Below, in pieces: positions 35,581 to 47,406 of a DNA stretch of 64,000 nucleotides; the stretch's first letter is position 1; the number at the start of each line of letters is the position of its first letter. The notes under the pieces were generated by a model. That model did no database searches and was not told where the DNA came from. It worked only from the letters and a program-made list of their open reading frames with translations. The position numbers and the translations under genes are program-made. Source of the stretch: Talinum fruticosum (taxonomy: Eukaryota; Streptophyta; Magnoliopsida; Caryophyllales; Talinaceae); the NCBI GenBank assembly GCA_021018815.1, contig JAITYX010000003.1, positions 2,356,001 through 2,420,000 on the forward strand, in the 5' to 3' direction.

Positions 35581-36682
35581 TTTTATGAAAGGCATTCAAC
35601 TAAATAATGACTCAAAGAAATTCATCATAATTATCGAGCATAATTAAAATGACATAAGGAGTATATTAAATTTGTGAAGCTTTTCAAAATTCGTTCCCCC
35701 TAAACCATTTAACTCCCCTAGCGGATGAATCTACAAAGTTCATTATTCTTTCCCCTAATGCATTTCATCAAAAATAAACAAGGAGAGAACAAGATTTTGA
35801 ATAGAAGAAATATAGATACCAATTGAATGTAATGATAAGTAAGGTCAATCATACCTTAGTTGATGTCCGGAATGATATTATCAAGGAGATGACTAGACTT
35901 TTACCCGAGTGCTTTTCCAAATCTCCGACTTACTAAGTTAAAATTTTGAGCACTCTCCGAGGGTCGGACCCGAGTCTTCTTTTGCGTTGTAGTGTACCTG
36001 CAAGAAAGAAAACAAACTAACCCTTCTTGTTTCCTCTAACGAATCCCAGTAACTATTCTTACCGAGGTTAGTTTGGAGGAAGGGCACTTTGGGAACCCAA
36101 ATTTGAATAATTTTAGGAAGGGTCCGATTCCGAGGCTCCCTTTTGAAAACCGAGTTTCGATTTGTTAAAATCTTTTCTTTTGAAAATACTCGAGCGAGAC
36201 TTCTCTTGATAAACCTTTCGAGCTCAGTTCTCTTTCTAACTATATGTGTTGAACTGGACTCGGAATTTTTGAAAAAGATTTTTCGAGAATCCTTCTTGAA
36301 AGGAACTTTATAGAAGTTATCGTCTTTTTAAAATTAAAACCCAAACCTTCTTTTCGAAAAGAAACACACTGAGAACCAAGAAGGAGATCAAGGTTTTTAT
36401 GACCTCGAGTGAGTTGTAAAATCAACTTCGAGACTCATCCAAATTTTTCTTTAAAAGCTCATTCTCGGATCTAAGGCACTCGGACTCAGTCTCATTCTCA
36501 TGTGAGCTAGTCTCAAGTACCTTTAAACCGAGTCTTAGTTTTTCTAGATCATTTTTCGAAAATTGTTCTCGGTTTTAAGAGGCTCAAGTTTTTCTTGAAA
36601 GAGGGAAGAATCGAGTTAGACTTTTCCTCTAAAGAAAAATGTACTTTGCAAGATCTATCTTAGAAAATGTAAGATAGTAATT
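35581..36682 (-). pseudogene. Cop-C interior, downstream of gag
   Basis: Minus strand, continuing directly from the gag at 57489 after the TAATT duplication. It matches Cop-A 38950-39660: the words after EEN(D)PQEV, the block around 36370-36400 (matching Cop-A near 39270), and TTTCTTGCAGGT at about 36002 (matching Cop-A TTTTGCAGGT near 39650). It then runs 400 bp through non-coding sequence to a polypurine tract (AAAAAAGGGGACA on minus, 35581-35594) and the LTR start. The entire protease-to-RNase H region is missing. Confidence 0.72.
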
Positions 36683-37750
36683 TGAAGACTCGGACACTTC
36701 TCAACGCATTTCGAGTTGCATTAAATGAATCAGGTTATTCAATCGAGGATACACATTTCAAACTACAAAAGTAACCGAAGCTTGAACGTCAAATCACCAG
36801 CAGACATGGCTTTCCACCTTCTCTACTCCAGTCCCAGAAGATTGTATCGGGGCTGTCTGTTTCCAAATCTGGAAAACCGAAACGCTAAGCTTAACGGTGG
36901 TTTCCACCTTATCTTTCAAGACACCGCCGAGTGGTTTTGGGACTTCAAGAGAGTTAAACCGTTGTCCAATGTTCACATTACAACGGATACTTTCTAAGTG
37001 ACTCGAAAGCTTCTATCAACGGTCACGAGAGGACTCTCGGTCGGCGAGATGAAGAAAACGGCTACTCTGCCCGGTCATCTATAAATAGAAGCCACCTCAC
37101 AAGACTTGAAGATTGCCGAACATATTGTTAATACACATACTTGCTCAAAGTCATTGTGTTTACTTTCAATCTTCTACTTACAATTCCCATTACGTAATTC
37201 ACTACTTTCTGAGTTGTAAGGTCTTGTACTCGATTACAAACTCTTTCTTACATTCTTTGTAAGGTCCCTTGACTAAGCTGTAAGGGTTAACTTAGCTTAG
37301 TTGTCCCTAGCTGTAAGGGTTATCTCAGCTAGGAAGTACTAGATCGAGATAAGGGAATTTCGAGTCTAGGAAAACTTGTATAGAGTTGTCTAAGGGAGCA
37401 ACTCGGGTTCGATCGGTTCACGGTATTTTGTGGACTCAAAATAGTGGATTTGACTTCGTGCTTGGACTAGCACGGTCCGTGGTTTTCTCGCCCCGGGAGG
37501 GTTTCCACGTAATCTCTAAGCGTTATCTTTACGAGTTCATTCTAGACTCGAGCTGTTTACTGACTCTTGCTTAATTTACTTATCCACTCGTAATAGCATT
37601 TACGAGTCCAAACTTTTCTGACCCTGTTGATAGACTTAGAACCTGTCTTTGTTTTGTTTTCGACGGAGGAGCTAAAGTTTCCACAAAAACTTCCATCACC
37701 CTATTCACCCCCTTCTAGGGTGACTCGGACTCTCCCAGAGCAAACCTTCA
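36683..37750 (+). repeat. Cop-A 5' LTR (short form)
   Basis: A 1068-bp LTR from TGAAGACTCGGACACTTC to GAGCAAACCTTCA. It lacks about 500 bp present after the first ~50 bases in the LTRs of Cop-B, Cop-D and the solo LTR. The Cop-A 3' LTR has the same short start (45587-45650), so the deletion was present in the parent element. Confidence 0.9.
37079..37087 (+). promoter_or_regulatory. Cop-A LTR TATA box
   Basis: CTATAAATA in the conserved word CATCTATAAATAGAAGCC, about 670 bp before the LTR end. Confidence 0.6.
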
Positions 37751-37752
37751 AT

Positions 37753-37764
37753 TGGTATCGAGCC
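37753..37764 (+). other. Primer binding site, Cop-A
   Basis: TGGTATCGAGCC two bases after the LTR. It matches the plant initiator tRNA-Met PBS TGGTATCAGAGC with one base lost (CAGAG to CGAG). Confidence 0.85.
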
Positions 37765-37809
37765 TAGCCTTTCAGAAAGGATCTAACAATCCAAAGGTCT
37801 AAAGATCAA

Positions 37810-39640
37810 ATGGCTCGAGAACACGGAGAGTTCGACGAAGGAAGATCTTCCAATAGGCCACCAAAATTCAAAGGATCAAACTTTGGGCACTTGGAAGAAG
37901 CTTATGGAATGTTTTCTTATGGATCATGATGAAGAGGTATGAGAAATCATACAACAAGGAAACTATATTCCAATGTAGACAGATGAATTCAGAATCATTC
38001 CCAAGACAAAGGCTGAGTTCACACCGGGAGAAACAGAGAAGTTCGAAAGAACTTCAAAGCAATGAACATCCTTATGTGCGCCATAAGCTTAGAAGAATAT
38101 AATCGAGTCTCTGCTCGTGACTCTGCTACAGAGGTGTGGGATACTTTAGTGGGATACTTTAGTCAACACCTATGAAGGTACAAGTTAGGTAAGACAAGCG
38201 AAGATTAGTCGGTATCTTCATAAATATGAGCTTTTCAAAATGGAGCCGAGAGGAGAACATTACTCGGATGTTCATTCGCTTTATCGAGATTACCAATAAT
38301 CTCAAATCTCCGGGAAAGAAAATTTCCCATGAAGAAATGTGCTTGGAAAATTCTCGAAGCCTACCCAAGAGACGATGGGGTCCGAAGGTGACTCGCCATA
38401 GAGGAGGCTCGGAACCTCTCACTCTTAAAGCTAGATGAGCTCATCGGAAAGCTTCTAACACACGAAATCCATCTAGAAGAAGAGGATGCTGAGGGCGGTT
38501 GCAAAAGGAACATAGCACTGAAAGCCTTAGAATCTAAAGAAGCAAATCCGAGCTCCTCTAACTTAGAAGAAGATCCCATGGCGCTTATTGCAAGAGGGTT
38601 CAAGAGAATAATGAAGCACAAAAGATGGGATAAAAGGCCAAAGGAAGAATTCTATAAGAAAGATAAAAGAGACGAGAAAAGGTAAGTATTCTTCTTCCTC
38701 AAAGTTATCTTTATCTAAGAATTCGGGTATTTCGAGTGTGGCAGCAAAGACCACATAGTCAAGGACTATCCGAAGAGGAAAAGGGACAGAAAGAAAAAGA
38801 AGGCCATGATTGCAACATGGAGCGATGAGGACTCATCGAGAGGATGACGAGGACTCGAGACGACTCGAAGTGTTTAATGGTAATGTCCGACTCAAAAGCC
38901 GAAAGAGAATCGGACTCGGACTCGAGACAATGAGGAAACTAATCCTCAAGAGGTAATTGACTATTTCCTCAAATTCTCCAAATTTAATTTAGCTAAATAC
39001 ATTTTTACTTTGGAAGAAAAGTCCAATTCGACTCTTCTCATTTCAAAGAACAACTTGAGTCAATTTCTTCGAGAGCAATTCTTTGAAAAACAAATTGGAA
39101 AAGCTGAGACTCACACTCGAGAGAACTCGGGACTAGTACTCAAACTAATGAGACCGAGTCCGAGCTGCTCAGGAAGGAAAATGAGCAACTAAAAGGAAGC
39201 TCACTAAGTCTCAAGATCTGGTTTTAAAGTTTACTCAAGGTCGGAAGAACCTCGACATGCTCTTAGGATCACAATGTGTCTCTTTCCGAAAAGAAGGTCT
39301 CGGTTTCAACAAAGAGGAAGAATCCAATTCTTACTCGGAATTGTTCAAAAGGATTCCGGAACTGTAAAGTTCGGGAAAGCTGAGCACGGTCCCATTCACG
39401 AAATGTAAGGAGGACTAAGCCCGAAGCTGTTTACAAAAAGAAACCATTATCTCCTGTTTCAAAAGGAAATGTTTTCAAAAAGAAAGAGACACGGACTCGG
39501 GTCTCGAGAGGAAGACTCGAGAATCGACAAAACCCAAAGTCATTCAAATCCGGGTTCCGAAACACCTTCTTCCTCGAGAAAGGACCACGAGTAAGGAATG
39601 TTCTTGGGTTCGTTAGAGGGAGTGAGAAGGATTAGATTCT
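37810..39640 (+). pseudogene. Cop-A gag
   Basis: The ATG at 37810 begins MAREHGEFDEG; the same start is seen in Cop-B (55068) and Cop-D (63212). The capsid region (UBN2-type copia gag) has PKFKGSNFGH-like and, near 38200-38300, YLHKYELFKMEPEENITRM-like words recoverable from frame fragments. A CCHC zinc knuckle lies near 38726-38775, FECGSKDHIVKDYPKR, in which the last Cys of CX2CX4HX4C is Tyr. After it comes an acidic Ser/Asp-rich linker near 38820-38930. Frameshifts occur at several places, often at CAG/CCG words, so this is annotated as broken as written. Confidence 0.8.
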
Positions 39641-39645
39641 CTCTG

Positions 39646-42600
39646 TTTTGCAGGTCACTCGGAAAAGATCAAAAGGACATTGGTACCTGGACAGCGGATG
39701 TTCACGACACATGTCAGGCGACCGAGGACTCTTTTACGAGCTAGAATCATACAAAGGAGGAAAAGTGACTTTTGGAGATGACAGCAAAGGCAAGATAGTA
39801 GGTATTGGCAAGATTGGAAATGGAAGCAATCTGGTAAGCCCAGTCTACCTTGTCAAAGGACTAAAATACAATCCGCTTAGCATCTCCCGACTATGCGACA
39901 AAGGTCGGGAGGTAAGATTCACTCAATCTAAGTGCTACATCTCGGATGAGACTACCAAAGAGGTAAAGCTCTCGGGTAAGAGATCCGGTAACACTTATAT
40001 CATTCCTCTTTCGACCCAAGCCGGAATTTATCTTGCTTAAAAGCATCTCTTCATGATAATTCATGGTCTTGGCATCGTAGATAAGGTCATATTAGCATGC
40101 ATACTATCAAAAAGCTGGCATCTCATGGTGCTGGTTAGGGGTTTACCTAAGCTGTGTTTTTGAGAAAGACAAAGTTTGTGAAGCATGTACAAGGGGAAAC
40201 AGGTCGAGATCCTCATTCAAGTCTCTCAAGACTGTTTCGACATCAAAGTTGCTTGAACTACTACACATGGATCTATGTGGTGAAATTCCGAGTAAAGAGC
40301 CTCGGAGGTAAATCCTACATTCTTGTCATTATTGATGACTTTTCAAGATTTACCTGGGTGTGTTTTCTCAAGCATAAAAATGAAGCATTCAAGGAGTTCG
40401 AGCAAACTCTATAGAAAGATTCAAGTTGAGTCTCGGACTTAGATTCAAAAGATTCGAACCGACCATGGGAGGGAGTTTGACTACTCGGAATTCTCGAGTT
40501 CTGCGATCGGAATGGAATCTTTCACAACTTCTCAGCACCAAGAACTCCTCAACAGAATGGAGTAGTAGAGAGAATGAACAGAACCCTTGAAGAAATAGCA
40601 AGGACGATGATGATCGAGCACAACTTCCCTTACCATTTACAGGCGGAGGCGATCAACACAGGCTAACTACACTTTGAACGAGATGCCTCATCGGACCTAT
40701 TCCGAAGAAAACACCCTACGAGCTTTACAAAGGGAAGAAGCCAAACATCTCATACTTTAAGCCCTTTGGTTGCAAGTGTTTTATTCACAATAATGGTAAG
40801 GATCACCTGACCAAGTTTGATGCTAGGTCGGATAAAGGTATTTTTACGGGTTACTCTTCACATAGTAAAGCTTATCGTGTCTTTAACAAAAGAACTAACA
40901 AAGTGGAAGAAAGCATCCACGTAGTGTTTGATGAACTTGAACAGGAGAAGTCAAGTGAGTCGTCATACTTAGAACTGAAGCTTAGTAGAGATGATGACGA
41001 AGCCGAGCCTACAAAGACTCGGACTCAACTCGCTCAAAATGAGGTCACTCGGAATGAGACAACTCAAGAGCTCACTCGGAACGAACAAGCCAATGAAGAA
41101 GATCACTCGGAACAAGTTTCGAAGATCAAGCGGTTCAACCCACAAATCTTGTGAATTAGAGAACGAGTAAAGCATTCAAGTTTACTTCTAGTCATCCACT
41201 AGAGAACATACTCTCGACATCAACACTGGGGTAAGAACTCATTCCTTTGTACATAATCTATGTGCATTCACTGCATTCATTTCATTAAACGAACCCAAAA
41301 ATGCACTAGAGGCCCTTAATGAGCATGAAGGGGTAGAGGCCATACAAGAGGAACTCAATCAATTCGAGAGAAACCAAGTCTAGACTCGACCAACCAACCT
41401 TCGACCACCCAGTTATAGGAACCAAATGGGTTTTCAAGAACAAAGCTGGATGAGGGTGGTGTGGTAGTCGAAATAAGGCTAGACTTATGGCTCGAGATAT
41501 AATCAAGAAGAAGGAATTGATTGTGGGAAACCTTTGCACCTGTAGCCAAGATTGAAGCCATTAGAATACTGTTGGCATTTGCATCCAGCATGCATATTAA
41601 ATTATATCAAATGGATGTTAAGTATGCATTTCTCAATGGTTTTATTGAAGAAGAAGTCTATGTCGAGCAGACCTCCTGGTTTTGAAAACTCGGAATTTCC
41701 AAATCATGTTTTCAAACTTCAAAAGGCTCTCTATGGTCTTAAACAAGCACCTCGAGCTTGGTATGAAAGACTCGAGTAGCTTCTTGGTTCAAAATGATTT
41801 TAAAAGAGGTCGGATCGACAAGACTCTCTTCATAAAGACCAAGGGGAAAGATTTCTTTATTGTTCAAATCTATGTTGATGATATTATTTTCGGTGCTACT
41901 AATGAGTTTACGTGCCGAGAATTTTCCGAGTTGATGAGTCAAGAATTCCAAATGAGCATGATGGGGAACTTAATTTCTTCCTTGGCTTACAAATCAAACA
42001 AGACAAGGATGGGATCTTTGTTCATCAATCTAAGTATACCAAGGAACTGCTGAAGAAATACAAACTTCAAGATGCAAAGCACGCATCTACTCCCATGAGC
42101 GACGAGTATAAAGCTTGACTCGGACGAGAAAGGTAAAGCGATAGATCCGAAACTTTATCGAGGTATGATTGGATCTTTGCTATATCTTACTTCCAGCAGG
42201 TCGAGATATAATGTTCGAGTGTTTGTCTATGCGCAAGATTTTAAGCCGATCCAAAAGAATCACATCTCACTACGGTGAAGAGAATATTCGAGATATCTTG
42301 CAGGCACTCGGAATTTAGGTCTATGGTATTCCGGAGACTTAGAACCGACTCTTACTAGATACTTAGATGCGGACTACGCGAGGATACAAAGTTGATCGAA
42401 AGAGCACATCCGGAGCGTGCCAATTTCCAGGTCAATCCCTAATATCTTGGCACTCAAAGAAGCGGAACTCGGTAGCTCTATCAGCTGCTGAAGCTGAATA
42501 TATTGCAAGCTGGAGCTTGTTGCGCTCGGATTCTATGGATAAAGCAACACTTGAACGATCTTGGACTATCATTCATATCGGTACCAATCAAGTGTGACAA

Positions 42601-42818
42601 CCAAAGCGCAATTAGCATCACCAAGAACTCTGTCCGGCATTCGAAAACAAAGCATATCGAGGTCGAGATATCACTTCCTACGCGATCACTCGGAAAAAGG
42701 TGATATTGAACTTGAGTTCATTCCTACTAATCTTCAATTAGCTGATATCTTTACTAAGCCTCTTGGTGAAGATCGGTTTTGTTTTATTCGGAATGAGCTT
42801 GGTATGTTAAATGCTTAA
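39646..42818 (+). pseudogene. Cop-A pol: protease, integrase, RT, RNase H
   Basis: Domains in order: retropepsin with catalytic LDSG at 39687-39698 in an open stretch 39648-40040; integrase zinc finger with HRR...GHISMHT-like sequence near 40070-40110 and CEAC at 40177-40188; integrase core with MDLCG (40267-40281), IRTDHG near 40455-40466, and the glutamate of VVER at 40568-40570, a full DDE set; reverse transcriptase with WVFKNKAG near 41425, LYQMDVK near 41601, ALYGLKQAPRAW near 41727-41762, and catalytic YVDD at 41871-41882; RNase H with SWHSKKRNSVALSAAEAEYI near 42440-42510 and a C-terminus ending LGMLNA with stop TAA at 42816-42818. Several frameshifts and stops interrupt it. Confidence 0.88.
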
Positions 42819-43453
42819 TTATGTGCCATTCTTATTCATTGCATAATTACGTGCTATGTGTTTTCACATTTAATAACCATTAGCTTAGTTGATTCGGTGA
42901 TACTTGGGCTGGTAGTTATTTCGTGTTTCGATTCACTCGAAACCTATACGAGTCAAACTCGGACGTAGAGAAACTTGGACTTCAAATTTTACGAAACTAT
43001 CTCTAGAATCGGTGGAGAGTTTCGGATCATATTTTCAAAATCTTTTCTCTCTCTCTCTCTCTGCGCTGTGATCATATATTAGCCGTGGATCTCTAAACGC
43101 TGAAATCTTAACCGTTGAAGAGAACCGTCATACCGGTCTTCGGTGGTCGATGGACAAGCCGAGTCGAACGGAGTTATACTTAACGGATAGTTGACGAGCG
43201 CGCTTATTTTCTATAAATAGCGTCTATTCATCTTCGTCTCGGTATTCTACATTCCATCTCTCTCAAACGAAACTTTTCGCGGAAGATTACTACGTGAGCA
43301 GTCATCCTTGAACTTACGCAAGTGTCGAAGAAGCCATCTCTCGTAAGTTTCGATTGCTCTCATCTTTTTCTTCTCCATCTTTTTCGTTTCTTCTCTTCTA
43401 CCTCTCCTTCTCTTTCCTACTTGAAAGTTTCATCTTTCCTTCTTTCTCTCAAA
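42819..43453 (+). other. Spacer between pol and extra ORF, Cop-A
   Basis: Non-coding. It contains a (CT)n tract at 43046-43062, a TATA box at 43212-43219, and a GTAAGT splice-donor-like word at about 43343. The layout is conserved in Cop-B (49451-50071). Confidence 0.6.
43212..43219 (+). promoter_or_regulatory. Candidate internal promoter for the extra ORF
   Basis: TATAAATA about 235 bp upstream of the extra ORF start. The same box exists in Cop-B on the minus strand (49680-49687), within a conserved surround (TATTTTCTATAAATA followed by CGTCTAT). It lies far from the LTR box at 37079. Confidence 0.45.
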
Positions 43454-45150
43454 ATGCCTAAAAGAGGTAACCATCCCGTCTTCTAGGTCTCCTCCTCTTC
43501 CAAAAGCCTCGCACCAAAACGCCAAAAGCTTAACCCCTCCAAACCCATTGTAACCCGAGCACCTTGTGCTTGGACGACAAGTTCTTTCCTACAACCAAAT
43601 TTTCTTGGTTGTCCCACATTCAAACCACCGGAGCATACAACTTCATTTGCTTCAGCGAGTTCATCTATCCCGAACTCGTTTCGAGTTCTACACTCACCTC
43701 ACCCACTCCGAAAATGTTCTAACCTCCGGGGTTCGAACATAACCGTTCGTCTAAACACCTCTCTCCTCCACCGCTTGTTCAAGGTCTCCTCCCTCTTCTT
43801 GAACAGCAACCCCATTCCTTTCACCGACGTTGCCGACGACTTCTTTGAAAAATACGTCAAAGAGTTCCCCGAGTCTCGGAAAAACTTTTACGTGACTCGG
43901 TTGAAGTCGAAGCTCGCCTTACGTGCTTTCTGCTGATGAGAACCTTTTTCTCACGAGCATTCCAGCAAGGAGAACCCCAACTCCAAGCACCTCAAAGCTC
44001 TCTTTGACATTCTTGAGGGCTACGAGTAGACCTCTTCCCCTCCATCATTGAGCGGATGGCCACTCGTGCCAGCTCAACTCCAATCCAAGAAGAACACCTC
44101 CCTTCCTTTCGATGCTCTTCGACCCTTGTCTTCAAACAATTCCAAGTTCCTCTCCCCTCGGACCCAAACGCCGTATGCGAGGCTGCCGTTGTTTTTGGCA
44201 AAAAGGAACCGTAGGGGTACGGATGCCGGAAACCGACCACGGTGTCCGGGTTCATAACTTAGAACTAAGGCCTCCCTCTCCGCCTCGGACTCGAAATCCA
44301 CTCCTCTCTCTCTCCCTCTCCACCTGGTGGTGCCTCCACCTCAGGTGCCTCAAAATCTCTCTCTGCACTCTTGTCCCCCATTTTTATGGACAAGATCAAC
44401 TCCGTGTCCTCCGATTTCGGAGACATGCTCCGGTCTTTCAAACTTGTTCTCCAAAATCTAACCATCAACCAAAAGACCTAGGTTAATCCCAAATCGGAGA
44501 GCAGCGAGTCTCTAGTTCTTGAGATGAGGGAACTGGTAAAGGAGCAGAAGGAGCTGGTCGAGCTCCTCGGAGAGAGAAGGTCCAAGGCGGGTCGGGACCA
44601 TGATGACTCGGACGCATCCGAAGCGTCTTCGAGCCCGAGTCCGACCTCCTCGGACAGCGGGGATGAAGAAGAAGAAGCTGCAGATGCGAAGCAACGGACG
44701 CCGAGGAACTCGTGGCCGAGGCGAGTCCATCCGGGCAAGGGAAGGAACACCAAGAAGAAGCGAGTGGGAACCGCCGAGGGTTAGACTGCTCCATAAGCTC
44801 AAATAGGCTGTACTCAGCTCAAACAGCGAGCCTGGGTGGGTCCGAAGACTTAGCTACACCAGCGGGTCGAGCAGAGCAGCCCCTCCAGGCTACCGAGGTT
44901 CCAAGGGAAGAACCTCTCGATCCACTCACTTCGGGTCGGCCACTCGGAGCCGAGCCCCGACGATTATACTGGTTCTCCCTCCGCCGCGCTCAAGCACATC
45001 GTCGAGATCATACCAGCGCCGGCGAACCTCCACTCCCTCCTCCTCCACTCCAAAATCTCCCTCTCCCTCGTAGGCGCCATGCGCCGAGTCACAATTCCTC
45101 GGTCCGCGATTCTTCTTCCGGAGAGATTTTTTTTCTTTTGTCCGGACATC
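43454..45150 (+). pseudogene. Cop-A extra ORF downstream of pol (unknown / env-position)
   Basis: The ATG at 43454 begins MPKRGNHPV, followed by a Ser/Lys/Pro-rich basic segment (SSSSKSLAPKRQK) that could be a nuclear signal. Next comes a region with FSEFIYPEL-like and SSFYTHLTHSENV-like words (clearest in Cop-B), similar to the YPELV-FY pattern of the plant-transposon-protein domain found in some retroelement 3' ORFs. Then a helical Leu/Lys/Glu-rich middle (DDFFEKYVKEFPESRKNFYV at about 43835) and an acidic Ser/Asp/Glu C-terminal part near 44600-44690. No signal peptide or convincing membrane segment is seen. There is a stop after ~10 codons and later frameshifts. Function is unknown. Confidence 0.6.
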
Positions 45151-45191
45151 TAAGTTACACTATTTGTTCTCTTCTTCCCTTCTTTTTGTTA

Positions 45192-45366
45192 TCTTGTTTA
45201 GGGGAGTTTTCCCTTTTAATCCTAGTAATTGCTTGTTGAGTTCAATGAATTAATCCTAGTAATTCCTCGGGCAATTGGGAGAAATAGAGTCGGAAAACTT
45301 GTTGTCTTGTTTAGGGGAGTTTTCCCTTTTAATCCTAGTAATTCGTTGTTGAGTTCAATGAATTAA
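45192..45366 (+). repeat. 113-bp offset direct repeat after the extra ORF
   Basis: TCTTGTTTAGGGGAGTTTTC at 45192 recurs at 45305 with about 60 bp of near identity (through TTCAATGAATTAAT). Cop-B has only one copy here, so the duplication is specific to Cop-A. Confidence 0.8.
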
Positions 45367-45573
45367 TGCTTTTTCTCACATGATTTCTATGTGTATAATC
45401 TTTCCGAGTTTATATTATTTCATTGCTAAGCATTCTTACTTTATGCTCGACTATATACCTCTTGCTCGATACACCGAGAATTCTTTACTTAACTTTCCTC
45501 ATAAGCAACTACTCGAGTGGTCGGATATTTTTTACTAACAAAGTTTACGTCCAAGAATGGAATGTCTTTCATC

Positions 45574-45586
45574 AAAAAGGGGAGAT
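45574..45586 (+). other. Polypurine tract, Cop-A
   Basis: AAAAAGGGGAGAT immediately before the 3' LTR start, the expected second-strand primer. It is conserved in Cop-B (47407-47421) and Cop-C (35581-35594). Confidence 0.75.
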
Positions 45587-45841
45587 TGAAGACTCGGACA
45601 CTTCTCAACGCATTTCGAGTTGCATTAAATGAATCGAGTTATTCAATCGAGGATACACTTTTTAAACTACAAAAGTAACCGGCTTCGAACGTCAAATCAC
45701 CAGCGAGACATGGCTTTTCACCTTCTCTGCTCCGAGTCCTAGAAGATTGTGTCGGGGTTGTCTGTTTCCAAATCCGGAAAACTGAAACACCAAGCTTAAC
45801 GGTGGTTTTCACCTTATCTTTCAAGACATCGCCGAGTGGTT
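45587..45841 (+). repeat. Cop-A 3' LTR, first part
   Basis: 255 bp from TGAAGACTCGGACACTTC to GCCGAGTGGTT, homologous to 36683-36935. It is cut by Cop-B and continues at 56705-57483. About 40 bp of LTR between the two parts are missing. Confidence 0.87.
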
Positions 45842-47406
45842 TGCTCTGGGAGAGTTTGAGTCACCCTAGAGGGGAGGTGAATAGGGTAATCAAAAATTCT
45901 TTGTGAAATCAAATTCTTTTACGCGGAATAGAGACGAAGATAGATTCCGAGTCTATCAACCGAGTCGAAAAGATTGAACTCGGAAGTCAATAAGATAGAA
46001 AGAACAAGAGCAATAAAGGCTGTCTCGAGTCTAGAATGAACTCGGAAAGTTAACACTTAGATTTTACGTGGAAACCCTCCTGGGGCAGAAAACCACGGAC
46101 CGTGTCGATCAAGACACGAAGTCAAATCGACTATTTTGAGTCCACAAAATACCGTGAATCGGTCGAACCCGAGTTGCTCCCTTAGACAACTCTATATAAG
46201 TTTTCCTAGGCTCGAAATTCCCTTATCCGATCTAGTACTTCCTAGCTGAGATAACCCTTACAGCTAGGGACAACTAACTCTGAGTTAACTCTTCCGGCTT
46301 AGTCAAGGGACCTTACAAAGTATGTAAGAAAGAGTTTGTAATCGAGTACAAGACCTTACAACTCGAAAGTAATGAATTACGAGTGGGAGTTGTAAGTTGA
46401 AGATTGAAAGTAAATACAATAACTTTGAGCAAGTACGTGTATAGACAATATATTCGGCAACCTTCAAGTCTTGTGAAGTGGCTTCTATTTATAGATAACC
46501 GAGCGAGTAGCCGTTATCTTCATCTGCTGGCCGAGAGTCTTCCGTGACCATTGATAAAAGCTTTACGAGTCACTCGGAAAGTATCCGTTGTAATGTGAAC
46601 GTTGGATAACGGTTTAACTCTCTTGGAAATCCCAAAACCATTGGCGGTGTCTTGATTGATAAGGTGGAAACCACCGTTAAGCTTAGCGTTTCGGTTTTCA
46701 GATTTGGAAACAGACGACTTCGACACAATCTTACGGGGCTGGAGCGAGGGAAGGTGAAAAGCCATGTCTGCTGGTGATTTGACGTTACGAAGCCGGTTAC
46801 TTTTGTGGTTTGAAAAAGTTGTATCCTCGATTGAATAACCTATAAAAGTAAATTACCTTCGGTTCTCAAAGTATAAAATACTTTGGTCCAAGATTAGACA
46901 CGAGATAATAAAATAATTATGATAATTAAACAACTGATTATCCGAGTCGAAACGAAATGGAATTTTCTAAGTCTAATATCCATGATACTCGGAATTCCAT
47001 CGACTTAGTCTAAGTAATAAACCAAGTTCCATAAAGAATATCGGAGAGAATTAACTTGATATAGACTAAGCATGGAATGAGCTAAGAATATTGACTATAA
47101 CAAAATAGAACATATAACCACAAGTCGGATTCCGAGTGAGAAACGGCGGAATAATGGTATATTCAAACTGCGATAAATCTGAGTGACGCTGGACTCGGAA
47201 CAAAGAACCAGGTTTTCGAGTCACTTACGGATAAGTAGGAATTCTAAGAAGTAGGAACTGTATCACATAAAGAAGATACAACTTTACTCAAAGAAGTTTA
47301 CGTGATACGGAGAATGCCTTGGAATCAAAACTCAATAAGTATGGGATTGTTATACTGACTCATTTAATGCAACTCGGAAATGCGTTAAGAGATGTCCGAG
47401 TCTTCA
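45838..47406 (-). repeat. Cop-B 3' LTR (long form)
   Basis: Minus strand from TGAAGACTCGGACATCTC at 47406 to GAGCAAACC at 45838, with the final TTCA lost at the junction. It is the long form with the ~500-bp segment absent in Cop-A (about 46850-47350). Minus-strand TATA box at 46485-46492. Confidence 0.88.

Noticed and set aside
44478..44806. Minus- and plus-strand frames overlapping the acidic part of the extra ORF
   Set aside because: Shadow frames over a Ser/Asp/Glu-coding stretch; the frame consistent with Cop-B is the one annotated.
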